A stretch of 39,825 bases of DNA from Nesterenkonia haasae (GTDB taxonomy: Bacteria > Actinomycetota > Actinomycetes > Actinomycetales > Micrococcaceae), in NCBI RefSeq assembly GCF_010119385.1, contig NZ_VFIE01000027.1:1-39825 (forward strand). Reading direction: 5' to 3'. The notes beneath the pieces were generated by a model. It made no database searches, was not told the origin of the DNA, and saw nothing but the letters and a program-made list of their open reading frames with translations. This document shows positions 24,017 through 33,636 of this stretch, piece by piece (the stretch's first letter is position 1; each line of letters starts with the position of its first letter). The position numbers and the translations under genes are program-made.

Positions 24017-25320
24017 CGCAGCAGCCCTTCGTAGTTGTGTTGTTCCATCTGTGCACTGATCTGTTTCACCGTAGTGAGCCCGACGCCGACCATGATCAGG
24101 ATGGATGTGCCGCCGAACGGGAAGTTCTGGTCAGCCCCGATCAGCACGAAGGCTATGAGCGGGATGAGGGCGACGAAGCCTAGGTACAGCGAGCCTGGGA
24201 ACGTAATGCGGCTGATGACGTAGGCCAGGTAACCCTCTGTGGGTCTACCGGCACGGATACCGGGGATGAAACCACCGTACTTGCGCATGTTCTCGGCTAC
24301 TTCATTGGGGTTGAACGTAATCGACACGTAGAAGTACGTGAAGCCGACGGTCATGAGGAAGAAGGTGGCCATATAGACGGGGTGTGCGCCGTCGAAGTAC
24401 TGGTTCAGGAAGACGAAGATTCCGGAAGGTTCCTCGCCGGGGGTCGGCTGGTTGAACTGCATAGCCACAGACGGCAGCATCAGGACCGAGGAGGAGAAGA
24501 TCACGGGGATCACACCAGCCATATTCACCTTGATGGGAATGTAGGTGCTGGTTCCGCCGACTGTGCGCCGGCCTACTTGCTTCTTCGCATACTGTACGGG
24601 CACGCGGCGTTGGGACTGTTCCACGAAGACGATGGCTGCGATCAAGCACAGGCCGATGACGCAGATGGCGGTAAATACTCGCCAGTCCTGCTCGACCCAG
24701 ATCTGGCGCATTGAGCCGGGGAAACCGGCAGCAATGGCGACAAAGATCAGGATGGACATACCGTTGCCGACACCGCGTTCAGTGATCTGCTCGCCGAGCC
24801 ACATAATCATGGCCACACCGGTGGTCATCACCAGGATCATCAGCAGAATGACAGGCATGGAGTCGTCGGGAATGATCTCGCCGGGCTCGCAGCCCAGCAG
24901 GGCACCAGAGCGGGCCATCGTGACGAGCACTGTGGCGTTCAAAGTGGCTAGGGCCAGCGTCAGGTAGCGGGTGTACTGAGTGAGCTTGGCTTGACCCTGT
25001 GCGCCTTCGCGCTGGAGCGCTTCGAAGCGTGGGATGACCACTCGAAGAAGCTGCACAATGATTGCGGCCGTGATGTAGGGCATGATCCCCAGCGCGAAAA
25101 CCGATACTTGCAGCATCGCGCCACCAGAGAACATGTTGACGAACGAATAGAGGCCGCCGTCAGTATTGCCGAGAGCGAGGCAGCGCTGCACTCCGTTGTA
25201 GTCCACGCCGGGTGCTGGAATGAATGCGCCGATCCGGTAGATCGTGATGATCCCTAGTGTGAATAGGATCTTCATGCGCAGATCAGGTGATGCGAACACC
25301 CTGGTTATTGCGCTGAACAA
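24013..25320 (-). CDS. secY: Preprotein translocase subunit SecY
   Basis: SecY forms the protein-conducting channel of the Sec translocon, with ten membrane helices. Landmarks are the MFSAITRVFASPDLRMKILF start, the IPAPGVD plug region, SVFALGIMPYITAAIIVQLL in helix 2, and the cytoplasmic loop IRAGRPTEGYL. The start codon is TTG at 25320, supported by AGAGGAGGA just upstream and by family alignment. The 149-nt gap after rplO contains a strong hairpin and a possible promoter, so secY-adk-map may be a separate unit. Confidence 0.97.
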   Translation of the reverse strand: MFSAITRVFASPDLRMKILFTLGIITIYRIGAFIPAPGVDYNGVQRCLALGNTDGGLYSFVNMFSGGAMLQVSVFALGIMPYITAAIIVQLLRVVIPRFEALQREGAQGQAKLTQYTRYLTLALATLNATVLVTMARSGALLGCEPGEIIPDDSMPVILLMILVMTTGVAMIMWLGEQITERGVGNGMSILIFVAIAAGFPGSMRQIWVEQDWRVFTAICVIGLCLIAAIVFVEQSQRRVPVQYAKKQVGRRTVGGTSTYIPIKVNMAGVIPVIFSSSVLMLPSVAMQFNQPTPGEEPSGIFVFLNQYFDGAHPVYMATFFLMTVGFTYFYVSITFNPNEVAENMRKYGGFIPGIRAGRPTEGYLAYVISRITFPGSLYLGFVALIPLIAFVLIGADQNFPFGGTSILIMVGVGLTTVKQISAQMEQHNYEGLLR

Positions 25321-25371
25321 GCGTCCTCCTCTTTGGGCACGGCGATACTCGTGGGCCGACCACAGTCATTC

Positions 25372-25398
25372 ATCCTACCCGCCGCAGCAGCGGGACAA
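25372..25398 (-). promoter_or_regulatory. Candidate promoter of secY-adk-map
   Basis: TTGTCC (25398-25393) and TAGGAT (25377-25372) on the minus strand lie 15 nt apart, which is short. It is placed just downstream of the rplO terminator and about 50 nt before the secY start. Confidence 0.35.
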
Positions 25399-25414
25399 GA
25401 ATCGGGGTGAAACA

Positions 25415-25449
25415 CGGTCAGCCCCCGCTTGTAAAGCGAGGGCTGACCG
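25415..25449 (-). terminator. Strong hairpin after rplO
   Basis: CGGTCAGCCC pairs with GGGCTGACCG (10 bp), and inside it CGCTT pairs with AAGCG around a 3-nt loop, with one mismatch between the stems. It lies about 20 nt after the rplO stop and is followed by GTGTTTC on the minus strand. It probably ends the rplN-to-rplO operon. Confidence 0.75.
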
Positions 25450-25469
25450 ATGTATTTAGATGGTGATGA

Positions 25470-25964
25470 TCATTCAGCAGCTGGAGCGTTCTTCAACGGC
25501 AGGGCCGTGACCGAACCGCCAGCGGCCTTGATCTTCTCTTCGGCAGATGACGAAAAGCCGTGGGCCTTTACGTTGACCGCTACTGAGATTTCGCCGGATC
25601 CGAGGATCTTCACTGGCTTGCCCTTACGAGCAACACCCTTGGCGATCAGATCTTCAGCTGTGACATCGCCACCGTCCGGGTAGAGATCGCCCAATTTGGT
25701 CAGATTGACCGGGGAGTACTCCACACGGAAAGGGCTCTTGAAGCCGCGCAGCTTCGGCAGGCGCATATACAGCGGGAGCTGTCCGCCTTCGAAGCCAGCG
25801 CGCACTGTGTTGCGAGCTTTTGTTCCCTTAGTGCCTCGACCTGCCGTTTTACCCTTGGAGGCTTCGCCTCGGCCCACGCGCTGGCGAGCCTTCTTGGAGC
25901 CACGGGCTGGCTTCAGGTCGTGCAGCTTCAGGACCTCTGACTCGGCAGAATTGTTCTCTGCCAT
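25470..25964 (-). CDS. rplO: 50S ribosomal protein L15
   Basis: L15 is a late-assembling large-subunit protein. The [19 protein letters not shown] start, [11 protein letters not shown] and the [19 protein letters not shown] block are typical. The start is ATG 25964, with AGGAGG 7 nt upstream. A GTG three bases earlier is also in frame. The ATG overlaps the rpmD stop by one base. The length is 164 aa. Confidence 0.97.
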   Translation of the reverse strand: MAENNSAESEVLKLHDLKPARGSKKARQRVGRGEASKGKTAGRGTKGTKARNTVRAGFEGGQLPLYMRLPKLRGFKSPFRVEYSPVNLTKLGDLYPDGGDVTAEDLIAKGVARKGKPVKILGSGEISVAVNVKAHGFSSSAEEKIKAAGGSVTALPLKNAPAAE

Positions 25965-26200
25965 CACTTGGCCTCCTCAACTTTGACAAGATGCTTCACG
26001 GTGTTGAGCATGCCCACCGTGACGACATCGGCATCACGGACCACAGTGTGGCCAATGCGCTTCAGACCCAAGGAGCGCACAGTCTCCCGGTGCTTTGGCT
26101 TAGTGCCGATCGTGGATTTGATCTGGGTGATCTCGAGTTTCGCTTCAGAAACCTTGAGATCCTTTGCAGTGGTGTACTGGACATCAGTTGCCATGGTCAT
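25964..26200 (-). CDS. rpmD: 50S ribosomal protein L30
   Basis: The L30 core ([20 protein letters not shown], then [15 protein letters not shown] and [14 protein letters not shown]) is complete. At 78 aa it is longer than the usual 60 because of a short N-terminal extension. ATG 26200 overlaps the rpsE stop (ATGA). A second in-frame ATG at 26194 is an alternative. Confidence 0.96.
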   Translation of the reverse strand: MTMATDVQYTTAKDLKVSEAKLEITQIKSTIGTKPKHRETVRSLGLKRIGHTVVRDADVVTVGMLNTVKHLVKVEEAK

Positions 26201-26940
26201 GCACCTGCCTTCTGCGCACGGGCCTCACGGTCTGCGGCCATAGTCCGCAGCATGGGAGCCGGGGCCACCTCGTCGAGCGCTTTGCCGCGGCGTGCCGCCA
26301 CAGCTTCTGGCTCTTCGAGCTGCTTCAGAGCGTCGATGGTGCCGTGAACGATGTTGATCGCGTTCACAGAACCCATGGACTTGGTCAGCACGTCATGAAT
26401 GCCGGCGCATTCGAGGACGGCGCGGACCGGGCCTCCGGCGATCACACCGGTACCTGCGGATGCTGGACGCAGCAGCACGACGCCGGCTGCATCCTCACCC
26501 TTGACCAGGTGCGGGATGGTCGAACCGACGCGAGGGACGCGGAAGAAGCTCTTCTTGGCTTCTTCGACACCCTTAGCAATGGCAGCCGGAACTTCTTTGG
26601 CTTTGCCATAGCCCACGCCGACAGTGCCGTCGCCGTCGCCTACCACTACGAGAGCGGTAAAGCTGAAGCGTCGGCCACCTTTGACGACCTTAGACACACG
26701 GTTGATGGTCACGACGCGCTCAAGGAACTTGTCCTTCTCTTCGTCACGGCCACCACGGCCACGTCCCTCACCGCGTCCACGTCCACGACCGCGGCCTTCG
26801 CCACGACCGCCACGTTCACCTCGGCGGGAGTCGTTCTTCTGGTCACCAGCTGCCTGAGTCTGACCGGCAGCCTCAGCGTTGGTGTTCTCGTTGGACTCAG
26901 TCACCTGAACGTCCTTCTCGTTAGTTGCGTTCTCACTCAC
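26197..26940 (-). CDS. rpsE: 30S ribosomal protein S5 with Arg/Gly-rich N-terminal extension
   Basis: S5 helps form the mRNA entry channel and affects decoding fidelity. The core starts at [20 protein letters not shown], with the double-stranded RNA-binding and C-terminal domains complete ([29 protein letters not shown]). In front of it lie about 70 extra residues: an acidic Asn/Glu-rich part, then an Arg/Gly repeat tract at 39-65. The total of 247 aa compares with about 165-200 for most S5. The GTG start at 26940 overlaps the rplR stop (GTGA). Confidence 0.97.
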   Translation of the reverse strand: MSENATNEKDVQVTESNENTNAEAAGQTQAAGDQKNDSRRGERGGRGEGRGRGRGRGEGRGRGGRDEEKDKFLERVVTINRVSKVVKGGRRFSFTALVVVGDGDGTVGVGYGKAKEVPAAIAKGVEEAKKSFFRVPRVGSTIPHLVKGEDAAGVVLLRPASAGTGVIAGGPVRAVLECAGIHDVLTKSMGSVNAINIVHGTIDALKQLEEPEAVAARRGKALDEVAPAPMLRTMAADREARAQKAGA

Positions 26941-27308
26941 AGCTTCAAACCGCCTTCCCGTGCGCCGTCTGCGACAGCGGCCACGCGACCGTGGTACTTG
27001 TTGCCGCCGCGGTCGAAGACCACTGCCTCGATGCCAGCCGCCTTGGCGCGTTCGGCGATCATCTCGCCGACCTTTTTGGCCTTGGCGGTCTTGTCACCGT
27101 CGAAGCTGCGCAAGTCAGCTTCCATGGTGGTGGCGGAGACCAGAGTTTTGCCTTCGAGGTCGTTGACGACCTGAGCCACCATATGGCGGGCTGAGCGGTT
27201 GACCACCAGGCGTGGGCGCTCTGGGGATCCGTGGACCTTCTTACGCAGGCGCAGGTGGCGCCGGCCGCGGGCAGCGGACTTTGACTTGCCCTTGATACCG
27301 ATAGCCAT
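26937..27308 (-). CDS. rplR: 50S ribosomal protein L18
   Basis: L18 binds 5S rRNA together with L5. The 123-aa protein shows [33 protein letters not shown] and the C-terminal [20 protein letters not shown]. It follows rplF by 3 nt. Confidence 0.98.
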   Translation of the reverse strand: MAIGIKGKSKSAARGRRHLRLRKKVHGSPERPRLVVNRSARHMVAQVVNDLEGKTLVSATTMEADLRSFDGDKTAKAKKVGEMIAERAKAAGIEAVVFDRGGNKYHGRVAAVADGAREGGLKL

Positions 27309-27311
27309 GGT

Positions 27312-27848
27312 TTACTTACCTGCCTTTCCGGCCTTGCGGCGAATCTGCTCGCCTTCGTAGCGCACGCCTTTACCCTTATACGGGTCAGGCTTACGCAATT
27401 TGCGGATGTTCGCGGAGACCTCGCCGACCTGCTGCTTGTCGATTCCAGAGACTGCCAACTTATTGGCACCCTCAACGGTGAAGGTGATGCCTTCAGGCGC
27501 TGCAACCGGGACCGGGTGGGAGTAGCCGAGGGCAAACTCGAGGTCGTTACCCTTCGCCTGCACGCGGTAACCGGTGCCGACAATTTCGAGCTTCTTGGTG
27601 AAGCCCTCAGTGACGCCGATGATCATATTGTTGATGAGGCTTCGGGTCAGGCCGTGCAGGGAGCGGGCTTCGCGTTCGTCGTTGGGACGGTGAACCGTGA
27701 TGGTTCCGTCCTCGATCTCGACGGTGATGCCCTCAGCAAGCGTGCGGCTGAGCTCTCCCTTCGAGCCTTTGACGCGAATATCGCGGCCATCGAGGCTGAC
27801 CTCGAGACCGGAGGGGACGGTGATCGGAAGACGACCGATGCGTGACAT
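27312..27848 (-). CDS. rplF: 50S ribosomal protein L6
   Basis: L6 lies near the factor-binding site of the large subunit. The [18 protein letters not shown] start, [20 protein letters not shown] and the C-terminal [20 protein letters not shown] are typical of the 178-aa protein. Confidence 0.98.
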   Translation of the reverse strand: MSRIGRLPITVPSGLEVSLDGRDIRVKGSKGELSRTLAEGITVEIEDGTITVHRPNDEREARSLHGLTRSLINNMIIGVTEGFTKKLEIVGTGYRVQAKGNDLEFALGYSHPVPVAAPEGITFTVEGANKLAVSGIDKQQVGEVSANIRKLRKPDPYKGKGVRYEGEQIRRKAGKAGK

Positions 27849-27869
27849 AGTGCTCAGACTCCTTCCGGG

Positions 27870-28268
27870 TTACCAGACGTAGGCGAGGACTTCCCCACCT
27901 ACACCCTTCTTGCCAGCCTGCCGGTCAGTAAGCAGACCGGAGGATGTGGACAGGATGGCGATGCCCAGTCCGCCCAAAACATGGGGCAGATTGTTGGACT
28001 TCGCGTAGACGCGGAGGCCAGGCTTTGAGATGCGCTTCAGGCCAGCGATCGAACGTTCACGGCTCGGACCAAATTTGAGGTCGACGATTAGCGTCTTACC
28101 AACCTCGGCCTCCTCTTCGCGCCAATCAGTGATGTAGCCCTCGGCCTTGAGGATGTCAGCGATGCGCACTTTGAGCTTGGAGCTCGGCATCGAGACCTGG
28201 TCATGGAATGCCGAGTTGGCGTTGCGCAGACGAGTCAGCATGTCTGCGACTGGATCAGTCATTGTCAT
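27870..28268 (-). CDS. rpsH: 30S ribosomal protein S8
   Basis: S8 is a primary binder of 16S rRNA and, in E. coli, the repressor of the spc operon. The 132-aa protein shows [33 protein letters not shown] and the C-terminal [14 protein letters not shown]. Two in-frame ATGs (28268 and 28262) are possible. The space before it (28269-28346) is where rpsN stands in many bacteria, but no S14 coding sequence is present. Confidence 0.98.
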   Translation of the reverse strand: MTMTDPVADMLTRLRNANSAFHDQVSMPSSKLKVRIADILKAEGYITDWREEEAEVGKTLIVDLKFGPSRERSIAGLKRISKPGLRVYAKSNNLPHVLGGLGIAILSTSSGLLTDRQAGKKGVGGEVLAYVW

Positions 28269-28346
28269 ATGGGGCTTTTACTCTTCCTCGACGTGGTTTC
28301 CGAGCTCCGGAGCAGCGCTCTGGTGCACGGACCTGCGGCGTAGTGA

Positions 28347-28916
28347 TTACTGGTTGCTCTTGAACGGGAAGCCCAGTGCGCGCAATAGCGCCCGGCCCTC
28401 GTCGTCGGTGGTCGCGGTGGTCACTACGGTGATGTCCATTCCGCGTGGACGGTCGATCTTGTCCTGATCGATCTCGTGGAACACTGCCTGCTCGGTGAGC
28501 CCGAAAGTGTAGTTGCCGTTACCGTCGAACTGGCGATCGCTGAGCCCTCGGAAGTCGCGAATACGTGGCAGCGCCAGAGTGACAAGCCGGTCCACAAACT
28601 CCCACATCCTGTCACCACGAAGCGTGGTGTGGGTGCCGATCGGCTGGCCTTCGCGCAGTTTGAACTGGGCAATGGATTTCCGTGCTCGGGTGACCTTGGG
28701 CTTCTGACCGGTGATTTTAGTCAGATCCTCGATCGCACCCTGGATGAGCTTGGAGTCTCGTGCGGCTTCACCGACACCCATGTTCACCACGACTTTGACC
28801 AAACCGGGCACCTGCATGACGTTTGTGTATCCAAACTCGTTCTGCAGCGAGTCGCGAATCTCTTCGCGGTACTTATTCTTCAAGCGAGGGGTGATCTTCA
28901 CTGCGGTCTCGGTCAT
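28347..28916 (-). CDS. rplE: 50S ribosomal protein L5
   Basis: L5 binds 5S rRNA and contacts P-site tRNA. The 189-aa sequence has [35 protein letters not shown], the [15 protein letters not shown] loop and the C-terminal [20 protein letters not shown]. The ATG overlaps the rplX stop by 4 nt. Confidence 0.98.
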   Translation of the reverse strand: MTETAVKITPRLKNKYREEIRDSLQNEFGYTNVMQVPGLVKVVVNMGVGEAARDSKLIQGAIEDLTKITGQKPKVTRARKSIAQFKLREGQPIGTHTTLRGDRMWEFVDRLVTLALPRIRDFRGLSDRQFDGNGNYTFGLTEQAVFHEIDQDKIDRPRGMDITVVTTATTDDEGRALLRALGFPFKSNQ

Positions 28917-29239
28917 GACAGCTCCTTCCCGGAGGCCTTGGCGTAGCGGACCTTTTTGACTTCGCCGTCTACCTCGTCGAATCGGTAGCCCACACGAGTC
29001 GGCTTCTCGGTCTCCGGGTCCACCACGGCCACATTTGAGATGTGGATGGAGGCCTCGGACTCGACGATGCCGCCTTCGTTTTGGCCGAACTGACCGGCAC
29101 GCAGGTGGCGCTTCATGCGGTTGACTCCTTCAACGATCACACGATCGTTCTTAGGGATCACCTGCAGCACTTTGCCCTGCTTGCCTTTGTCTTTTCCGGT
29201 GAGAACCTGGACTAAGTCGTCTTTTTTGATCTTGGCCAT
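28913..29239 (-). CDS. rplX: 50S ribosomal protein L24
   Basis: L24 starts large-subunit assembly. The KOW motif [19 protein letters not shown] and [12 protein letters not shown] are clear in this 108-aa protein. It lies 2 nt after rplN. Confidence 0.98.
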   Translation of the reverse strand: MAKIKKDDLVQVLTGKDKGKQGKVLQVIPKNDRVIVEGVNRMKRHLRAGQFGQNEGGIVESEASIHISNVAVVDPETEKPTRVGYRFDEVDGEVKKVRYAKASGKELS

Positions 29240-29241
29240 GG

Positions 29242-29613
29242 TTACAGCACCTCCGGTGCGAGGGAGACGATCTTCATAAATCTCTTATCGCGAAGTTCAC
29301 GACCAACGGGCCCGAAGATACGGGTGCCGCGTGGTTCTGGGGTGTCGCCTTTGAGGATGACAGCGGCATTCTCATCAAAGCTGATGTATGAACCGTCTGT
29401 CCGGCGAGTCTTCTTGCGTGTACGAACGACGACGGCCTTGACGACCTCGCCCTTCTTCACGTTACCGCCGGGAATGGCGTCCTTAACAGTGGCGACGAAT
29501 GTGTCACCAATACCTGCATAGCGGCGTCCGGAGCCACCGAGCACGCGGATGACAAGGATCTCCTTGGCACCGGTGTTGTCGGCGATCTTCAGCCGCGATT
29601 CCTGCTGAATCAC
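29242..29613 (-). CDS. rplN: 50S ribosomal protein L14
   Basis: L14 lies at the subunit interface (bridges B5/B8). [20 protein letters not shown] and the C-terminal [18 protein letters not shown] are diagnostic. The start is GTG at 29613, with AGGAGA 6 nt upstream. It is the first gene of the rplN-to-rplO unit, separated from rpsQ by 331 nt that contain a terminator. Confidence 0.98.
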   Translation of the reverse strand: MIQQESRLKIADNTGAKEILVIRVLGGSGRRYAGIGDTFVATVKDAIPGGNVKKGEVVKAVVVRTRKKTRRTDGSYISFDENAAVILKGDTPEPRGTRIFGPVGRELRDKRFMKIVSLAPEVL

Positions 29614-29944
29614 GTGTCTTCTCCTGTCGTCCTACTGGTCCTCGTGCATGCTGCGCGAGCCTGGTGGAACATCTAGATTTCTGGATGCTCCCCCGCCGCT
29701 TTCCCACACACCATGGCTCATACGAGCAACCTATTTGGTGGATGGCCGAGGCGGCTTTGGGGGACATGCGCTGTCCGTGGCGGAGAAAAACTACGCACAC
29801 GGGCGCACAACTACAACAGTCTACACACAGAAGGCCCGGAACCCAACTTGGAGTTGGAGATCCGAGCCTTCTGTGTTGGTGAAACAATCAGCGACTGAAT
29901 GCCTGAGCTGACTCTCTCAGCGGCAGAAGCACCAGTCGGATGGA
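29614..29944 (-). other. 331-nt intergenic region between rpsQ and rplN
   Basis: No gene is visible here. The part near rpsQ holds the S10-operon terminator (29825-29876). The rest (29614-29824) must contain the rplN promoter and leader. The best TANNNT candidates on the minus strand are TAGGTT around 29731 and TAGTTT near 29790, but neither has a convincing -35 partner, so I do not assign a promoter. Confidence 0.6.
29825..29876 (-). terminator. Terminator after rpsQ (end of the S10 operon)
   Basis: ACACAGAAGGC (29825-29835) pairs with GCCTTCTGTGT (29866-29876). After one mismatch, CGGA pairs with TCCG, and an inner CCAAC/GTTGG stem closes the loop. A T-rich but interrupted stretch follows on the minus strand. 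It begins about 70 nt after the rpsQ stop. Confidence 0.75.
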
Positions 29945-30250
29945 TCACTTGGCCTTTTCGATGACCCTCACCAGACGCCAGCGCTTAGTTGCAGAGAGCG
30001 GGCGGGTTTCAGAGATCAAAACGGTGTCTCCGATCCCGGCTTCCTGGTTCTCGTCATGCGCTTTGAACTTCGAGTGCCGCTTCATCACTTTCCCATACAG
30101 GGAGTGCTTACGACGGTCCTCGACCTCTACCACAATTGTCTTCTCCATTTTGTCGGAGACGACGACGCCGCGCAGGTTTTTGCGGTAGTTGCGCTCAGCA
30201 GAGGTGTGGTCCTTGTTCCGCTGAACGGCCTCAGTAGTGTTTTCACTCAT
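29945..30250 (-). CDS. rpsQ: 30S ribosomal protein S17
   Basis: S17 binds the lower body of 16S r[40 protein letters not shown] and [16 protein letters not shown] identify it. The 101-aa length includes a short N-terminal extension of about 20 residues. The ATG overlaps the rpmC stop by 4 nt. It is the last gene of the S10 operon. Confidence 0.97.
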   Translation of the reverse strand: MSENTTEAVQRNKDHTSAERNYRKNLRGVVVSDKMEKTIVVEVEDRRKHSLYGKVMKRHSKFKAHDENQEAGIGDTVLISETRPLSATKRWRLVRVIEKAK

Positions 30251-30522
30251 GCCGAATCCTCCTCGGTCTCTTCAGCCTCAGCAGGGACACCCACTGATTC
30301 ACGGATGCCGAGCTCGCGCTCGCGCAGCACAGTGTAGATGCGTGCGATGTCGCGCTTGACGGCCTTCAGGCGAGCCGAGTTCTCCAGCTGGCCGGTGGCG
30401 GACTGGAAGCGCAGATTGAACAGCTCTTCCTTTGCTTCACGGAGCTTAGTGCCCAGTTCGGCGTCGTTGGACTCTGCCAACTTCTCAGTGGTCAGGTCTT
30501 TTGTTCCAACTGCCATGATCAT
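30247..30522 (-). CDS. rpmC: 50S ribosomal protein L29
   Basis: L29 lies at the tunnel exit and is part of the docking site for SRP and trigger factor. [20 protein letters not shown] and [19 protein letters not shown] are typical. A short acidic C-terminal tail extends it to 91 aa. ATG 30522 overlaps the rplP stop (ATGA). The ATG at 30516 is an alternative. Confidence 0.97.
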   Translation of the reverse strand: MIMAVGTKDLTTEKLAESNDAELGTKLREAKEELFNLRFQSATGQLENSARLKAVKRDIARIYTVLRERELGIRESVGVPAEAEETEEDSA

Positions 30523-30935
30523 TCACCACTCTCTCGGCTGATCACGCGTGCCTTCATCGGCAGCTTGTGGATTGCCAGACGGAGTGCCTCTTTCGCGACC
30601 TCTTCGCTGACACCGGACAGCTCGAACATCACACGTCCGGGCTTGACATTGGCGACCCACCATTCGGGTGAACCCTTGCCGGAGCCCATGCGGACTTCAG
30701 CAGGCTTCTTGGTCAGCGGGTGGTCCGGATAGATGCTGATCCAGACCTTGCCACCACGCTTGATATGGCGGGTCATAGCAATACGTGCCGACTCAATCTG
30801 CCGGTTGGTCACGTAGGCAGGGCTCAGCGCCTGGATGCCGTATTCACCAAAAGTGAGCTCTGTGCCACCTTTGGCCATACCACCGCGCTTGGGCTTGTGG
30901 GGTTTGCGGTACTTGACGCGCTTAGGCATCAACAT
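30519..30935 (-). CDS. rplP: 50S ribosomal protein L16
   Basis: L16 helps position A-site t[38 protein letters not shown] and the [19 protein letters not shown] segment are diagnostic in this 138-aa protein. AGGAGGG lies 8 nt before ATG 30935, which overlaps the rpsC stop by one base (TGATG). Confidence 0.98.
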   Translation of the reverse strand: MLMPKRVKYRKPHKPKRGGMAKGGTELTFGEYGIQALSPAYVTNRQIESARIAMTRHIKRGGKVWISIYPDHPLTKKPAEVRMGSGKGSPEWWVANVKPGRVMFELSGVSEEVAKEALRLAIHKLPMKARVISRESGE

Positions 30936-31750
30936 CAGTTCTGCCCTCCTTCAGCGGCAGGTGCTGCGGCGGTCTCTGGTGCTGCACCGTCACGGCCGCG
31001 TCCGGCACCGCGACGACGACGATCGCCGCCGCCTGCGCCGCCGCGTCCACCACGGTCTCCACCGCGGCCACGGCCGGAAGGCTGGGCTGCCTGCTGAGCA
31101 GCCAGTTCCTTAGCGGTCAGGTCACCCTTGTAGACCCAGACCTTGACACCGATTCGGCCGAAAGTCGTCTTGGCCTCGTGCTTGCCGAAGTCAATGTTGG
31201 CGCGCAGGGTGTGCAGGGGCACGCGTCCTTCGCGGTAGAACTCCGAACGGGACATCTCGGCTCCGCCGAGGCGACCGGCGCATTGGATACGGATACCCTT
31301 TGCTCCGGACCGCATGGCCGAGGAGATGGCCTTCTTCATGGCACGGCGGAAGGCCACGCGGGCTGCAAGCTGCTCAGCTACGCCCTGCGCTACCAGCTGA
31401 GCGTCCGTCTCGGGGCTCTTCACCTCGAGAATGTTGAGCTGAATCTGCTTCTTGCTGAGCTTTTCCAGTTCACTGCGGATGCGGTCTGCTTCCGCGCCGC
31501 GTCGACCGATCACGATGCCCGGACGCGCAGTGTGGATGTCTACGCGGACTCGGTCACGAGTACGTTCGATTTCGACCTTTGAGATGCCGGCGCGCTCAAC
31601 GCTCTTTTCCAGCAGCTCACGAATCTGAACATCTTCCTTGACAAAGTCCTTGTAGCGCTGACCCGGTTTCGTGGAGTCGGCGTACCAGTGCGAGACGTGG
31701 TCAGTGGTGATGCCCAGACGGAAACCATTGGGGTTGATCTTCTGTCCCAC
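30935..31750 (-). CDS. rpsC: 30S ribosomal protein S3 with Arg/Gly-rich C-terminal tail
   Basis: S3 forms part of the mRNA entry channel and its helicase. The [15 protein letters not shown] start, the KH-domain loop [13 protein letters not shown] (80-92) and [18 protein letters not shown] are complete. After residue 222 comes a tail rich in Arg and Gly (226-255) and then Ala/Pro/Glu. The total of 271 aa compares with about 233 in E. coli. The start is GTG at 31750, overlapping the rplV stop by one base. Confidence 0.98.
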   Translation of the reverse strand: MGQKINPNGFRLGITTDHVSHWYADSTKPGQRYKDFVKEDVQIRELLEKSVERAGISKVEIERTRDRVRVDIHTARPGIVIGRRGAEADRIRSELEKLSKKQIQLNILEVKSPETDAQLVAQGVAEQLAARVAFRRAMKKAISSAMRSGAKGIRIQCAGRLGGAEMSRSEFYREGRVPLHTLRANIDFGKHEAKTTFGRIGVKVWVYKGDLTAKELAAQQAAQPSGRGRGGDRGGRGGAGGGDRRRRGAGRGRDGAAPETAAAPAAEGGQN

Positions 31751-32115
31751 TACTGATCCCCACCTTTCTCTTCTGTGCCGACCACGATGGTCACGTGGCT
31801 GGTGCGCTTATTGATCCGGAACGCGCGTCCTTGTGCACGGGGGCGGAACCGCTTCATGGTCGGCCCCTCGTCAACACGTGCTTCGGTGATGAAGTAATCG
31901 TCCTCATTGAAGGCGACTCCGTCTTTGTCGGCGTGCTGCCGGGCGTTGGCCATGGCGGATGCGACCACCTTGTACACCGGCTCCGATGCGCCCTGGGGGG
32001 CGAACTGGAGGATGGCCAGTGCTTCGTTGGCCTGCTTGCCGCGGACAAGGTCGACGACGCGACGGGCCTTCATAGGCGTCGCGCGCACATAGCGCGCAAT
32101 TGCCTTGGCTTCCAT
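31750..32115 (-). CDS. rplV: 50S ribosomal protein L22
   Basis: L22 spans the large subunit and its loop lines the exit tunnel. [20 protein letters not shown] and the C-terminal [20 protein letters not shown] are diagnostic in this 121-aa protein. Confidence 0.98.
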   Translation of the reverse strand: MEAKAIARYVRATPMKARRVVDLVRGKQANEALAILQFAPQGASEPVYKVVASAMANARQHADKDGVAFNEDDYFITEARVDEGPTMKRFRPRAQGRAFRINKRTSHVTIVVGTEEKGGDQ

Positions 32116-32157
32116 TGCTTTCCTTCTCTCGTCTTCTCTAGAGGTTCAAGCCCCGCG

Positions 32158-32439
32158 TCAGCGGCGCTTGCCCCTCTTGTCGTCCTTCACATGTCCGCGG
32201 AAAGCTCGGGTCGAGGCAAACTCGCCGAGCTTATGGCCCACCATCGACTCGGTGATGAACACGGGGATGTGCTTACGTCCGTCATGCACGGCAATGGTGT
32301 GGCCGAGCATGTCCGGGATGATCATGGAACGGCGGGACCAGGTCTTGATGACGTTCTTGGTGCCCTTTTCGTTCTCAGACTGCACTTTGAGGTACAGATG
32401 CTGATCAACGAAGGGGCCCTTCTTCAGGCTGCGTGGCAT
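32158..32439 (-). CDS. rpsS: 30S ribosomal protein S19
   Basis: S19 sits in the small-subunit head with S13. [35 protein letters not shown] and [15 protein letters not shown] identify this 93-aa protein. It follows rplB by 12 nt. Confidence 0.98.
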   Translation of the reverse strand: MPRSLKKGPFVDQHLYLKVQSENEKGTKNVIKTWSRRSMIIPDMLGHTIAVHDGRKHIPVFITESMVGHKLGEFASTRAFRGHVKDDKRGKRR

Positions 32440-32451
32440 GTTTCCAGGCTC

Positions 32452-33288
32452 CTATCGCTTGTTCTTCGTTCGACGGCGACGCACGATGAGTTTGTCGCTC
32501 TCTTTATTCGGGCGGCGGGTGCGGCCTTCTGGCTTGCCGTTGGGGTTGACCGGGTGACGTCCACCTGAGGTCTTGCCCTCGCCACCACCATGTGGGTGGT
32601 CTACAGGGTTCATCACCACACCGCGGACGGTTGGGCGGACACCCTTCCAGCGCATACGGCCGGCCTTGCCCCAGCTGATATTGGTCTGCTCAGCGTTGCC
32701 GACCTGACCAATAGTTGCGCGGCACCGGACGTCAACGTAACGCACCTCACCTGAGGGGAGACGCACCTGCGCGTACCGGCCTTCACGAGCCACCAGCTGG
32801 ATTGAGGCGCCAGCGGAACGACCGAGTTTGGCGCCTCCGCCCGGGCGGAGCTCTACAGCGTGGATGACCGTACCAATCGGGATGTTCCGAAGCGGCAGGT
32901 TGTTGCCCGGCTTGATGTCAGCATTAGCGCCGGACTCGACAACTGCACCCTGGACCAGCTTGGCCGGTGCCAGGATGTAGCGCTTTGTTCCGTCTGCGAA
33001 GTGCAGCAGGGCGATGCGGGCTGTGCGGTTGGGGTCGTACTCGATGTGTGCGACCTTGGCGGGCACACCGTCACGGTCCGAGCGGCGGAAGTCGATCAGA
33101 CGGTACTGACGCTTGTGTCCACCGCCCTTGTGCCGTGTGGTGATTTTGCCCGAGCTGTTGCGGCCACCTGTTTTGTGCAGGGGCTTCAGCAGAGACTTTT
33201 CCGGAGTGTCCCGGGTAATCTCAGCAAAGTCGGCCACCGATGAGCCGCGTTGGCCCGGGGTGTTCGGCTTGAGATTGCGAATAGCCAT
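32452..33288 (-). CDS. rplB: 50S ribosomal protein L2
   Basis: L2 is needed for subunit association and peptidyl-transferase activity. The 278-aa protein has the RLIDFRRSD region, [31 protein letters not shown], and [18 protein letters not shown], which carries the conserved histidine loop near the catalytic centre. Confidence 0.98.
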   Translation of the reverse strand: MAIRNLKPNTPGQRGSSVADFAEITRDTPEKSLLKPLHKTGGRNSSGKITTRHKGGGHKRQYRLIDFRRSDRDGVPAKVAHIEYDPNRTARIALLHFADGTKRYILAPAKLVQGAVVESGANADIKPGNNLPLRNIPIGTVIHAVELRPGGGAKLGRSAGASIQLVAREGRYAQVRLPSGEVRYVDVRCRATIGQVGNAEQTNISWGKAGRMRWKGVRPTVRGVVMNPVDHPHGGGEGKTSGGRHPVNPNGKPEGRTRRPNKESDKLIVRRRRTKNKR

Positions 33289-33327
33289 GTGTTTTTACTC
33301 TTCCTCGATCAAGTGGTTCCGGCTGCG

Positions 33328-33636
33328 CTAGGCAGCGGATCCTCCGAAGATGTCGATTGCTTGGCCCTCTTTGAGAGTCACGATTGCGCGCTTGGTGTCG
33401 TTGCGCTTGCCCCAGCCGAAGCGGGTGCGGCGTCGTTTACCAGCACGGTTGACAGTGTTGACCCTGTCGACCTTGACGCTGAAGATCTGCTCTACAGCCG
33501 ACTTGATCTCGGGCTTGCTGGCCCCAGTGGCAACGAGGAAGGTGTACTTCCCCTCGTCAATGTTGTTGTATGACTTCTCAGAGATCACCGGGGCGATGAT
33601 GACGTCGCGCGGGTTCTTTTCCGTCAGGACGCTCAT
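33328..33636 (-). CDS. rplW: 50S ribosomal protein L23
   Basis: L23 lies at the tunnel exit and anchors trigger factor and [23 protein letters not shown] and [20 protein letters not shown] are typical of this 102-aa protein. The ATG overlaps the rplD stop by 4 nt. Confidence 0.98.
   Translation of the reverse strand: MSVLTEKNPRDVIIAPVISEKSYNNIDEGKYTFLVATGASKPEIKSAVEQIFSVKVDRVNTVNRAGKRRRTRFGWGKRNDTKRAIVTLKEGQAIDIFGGSAA

Noticed and set aside
25965-25967. GTG 25967 as the rplO start
   Set aside because: ATG 25964 has the better distance to AGGAGG and avoids a Met-Met start, although the GTG remains possible.
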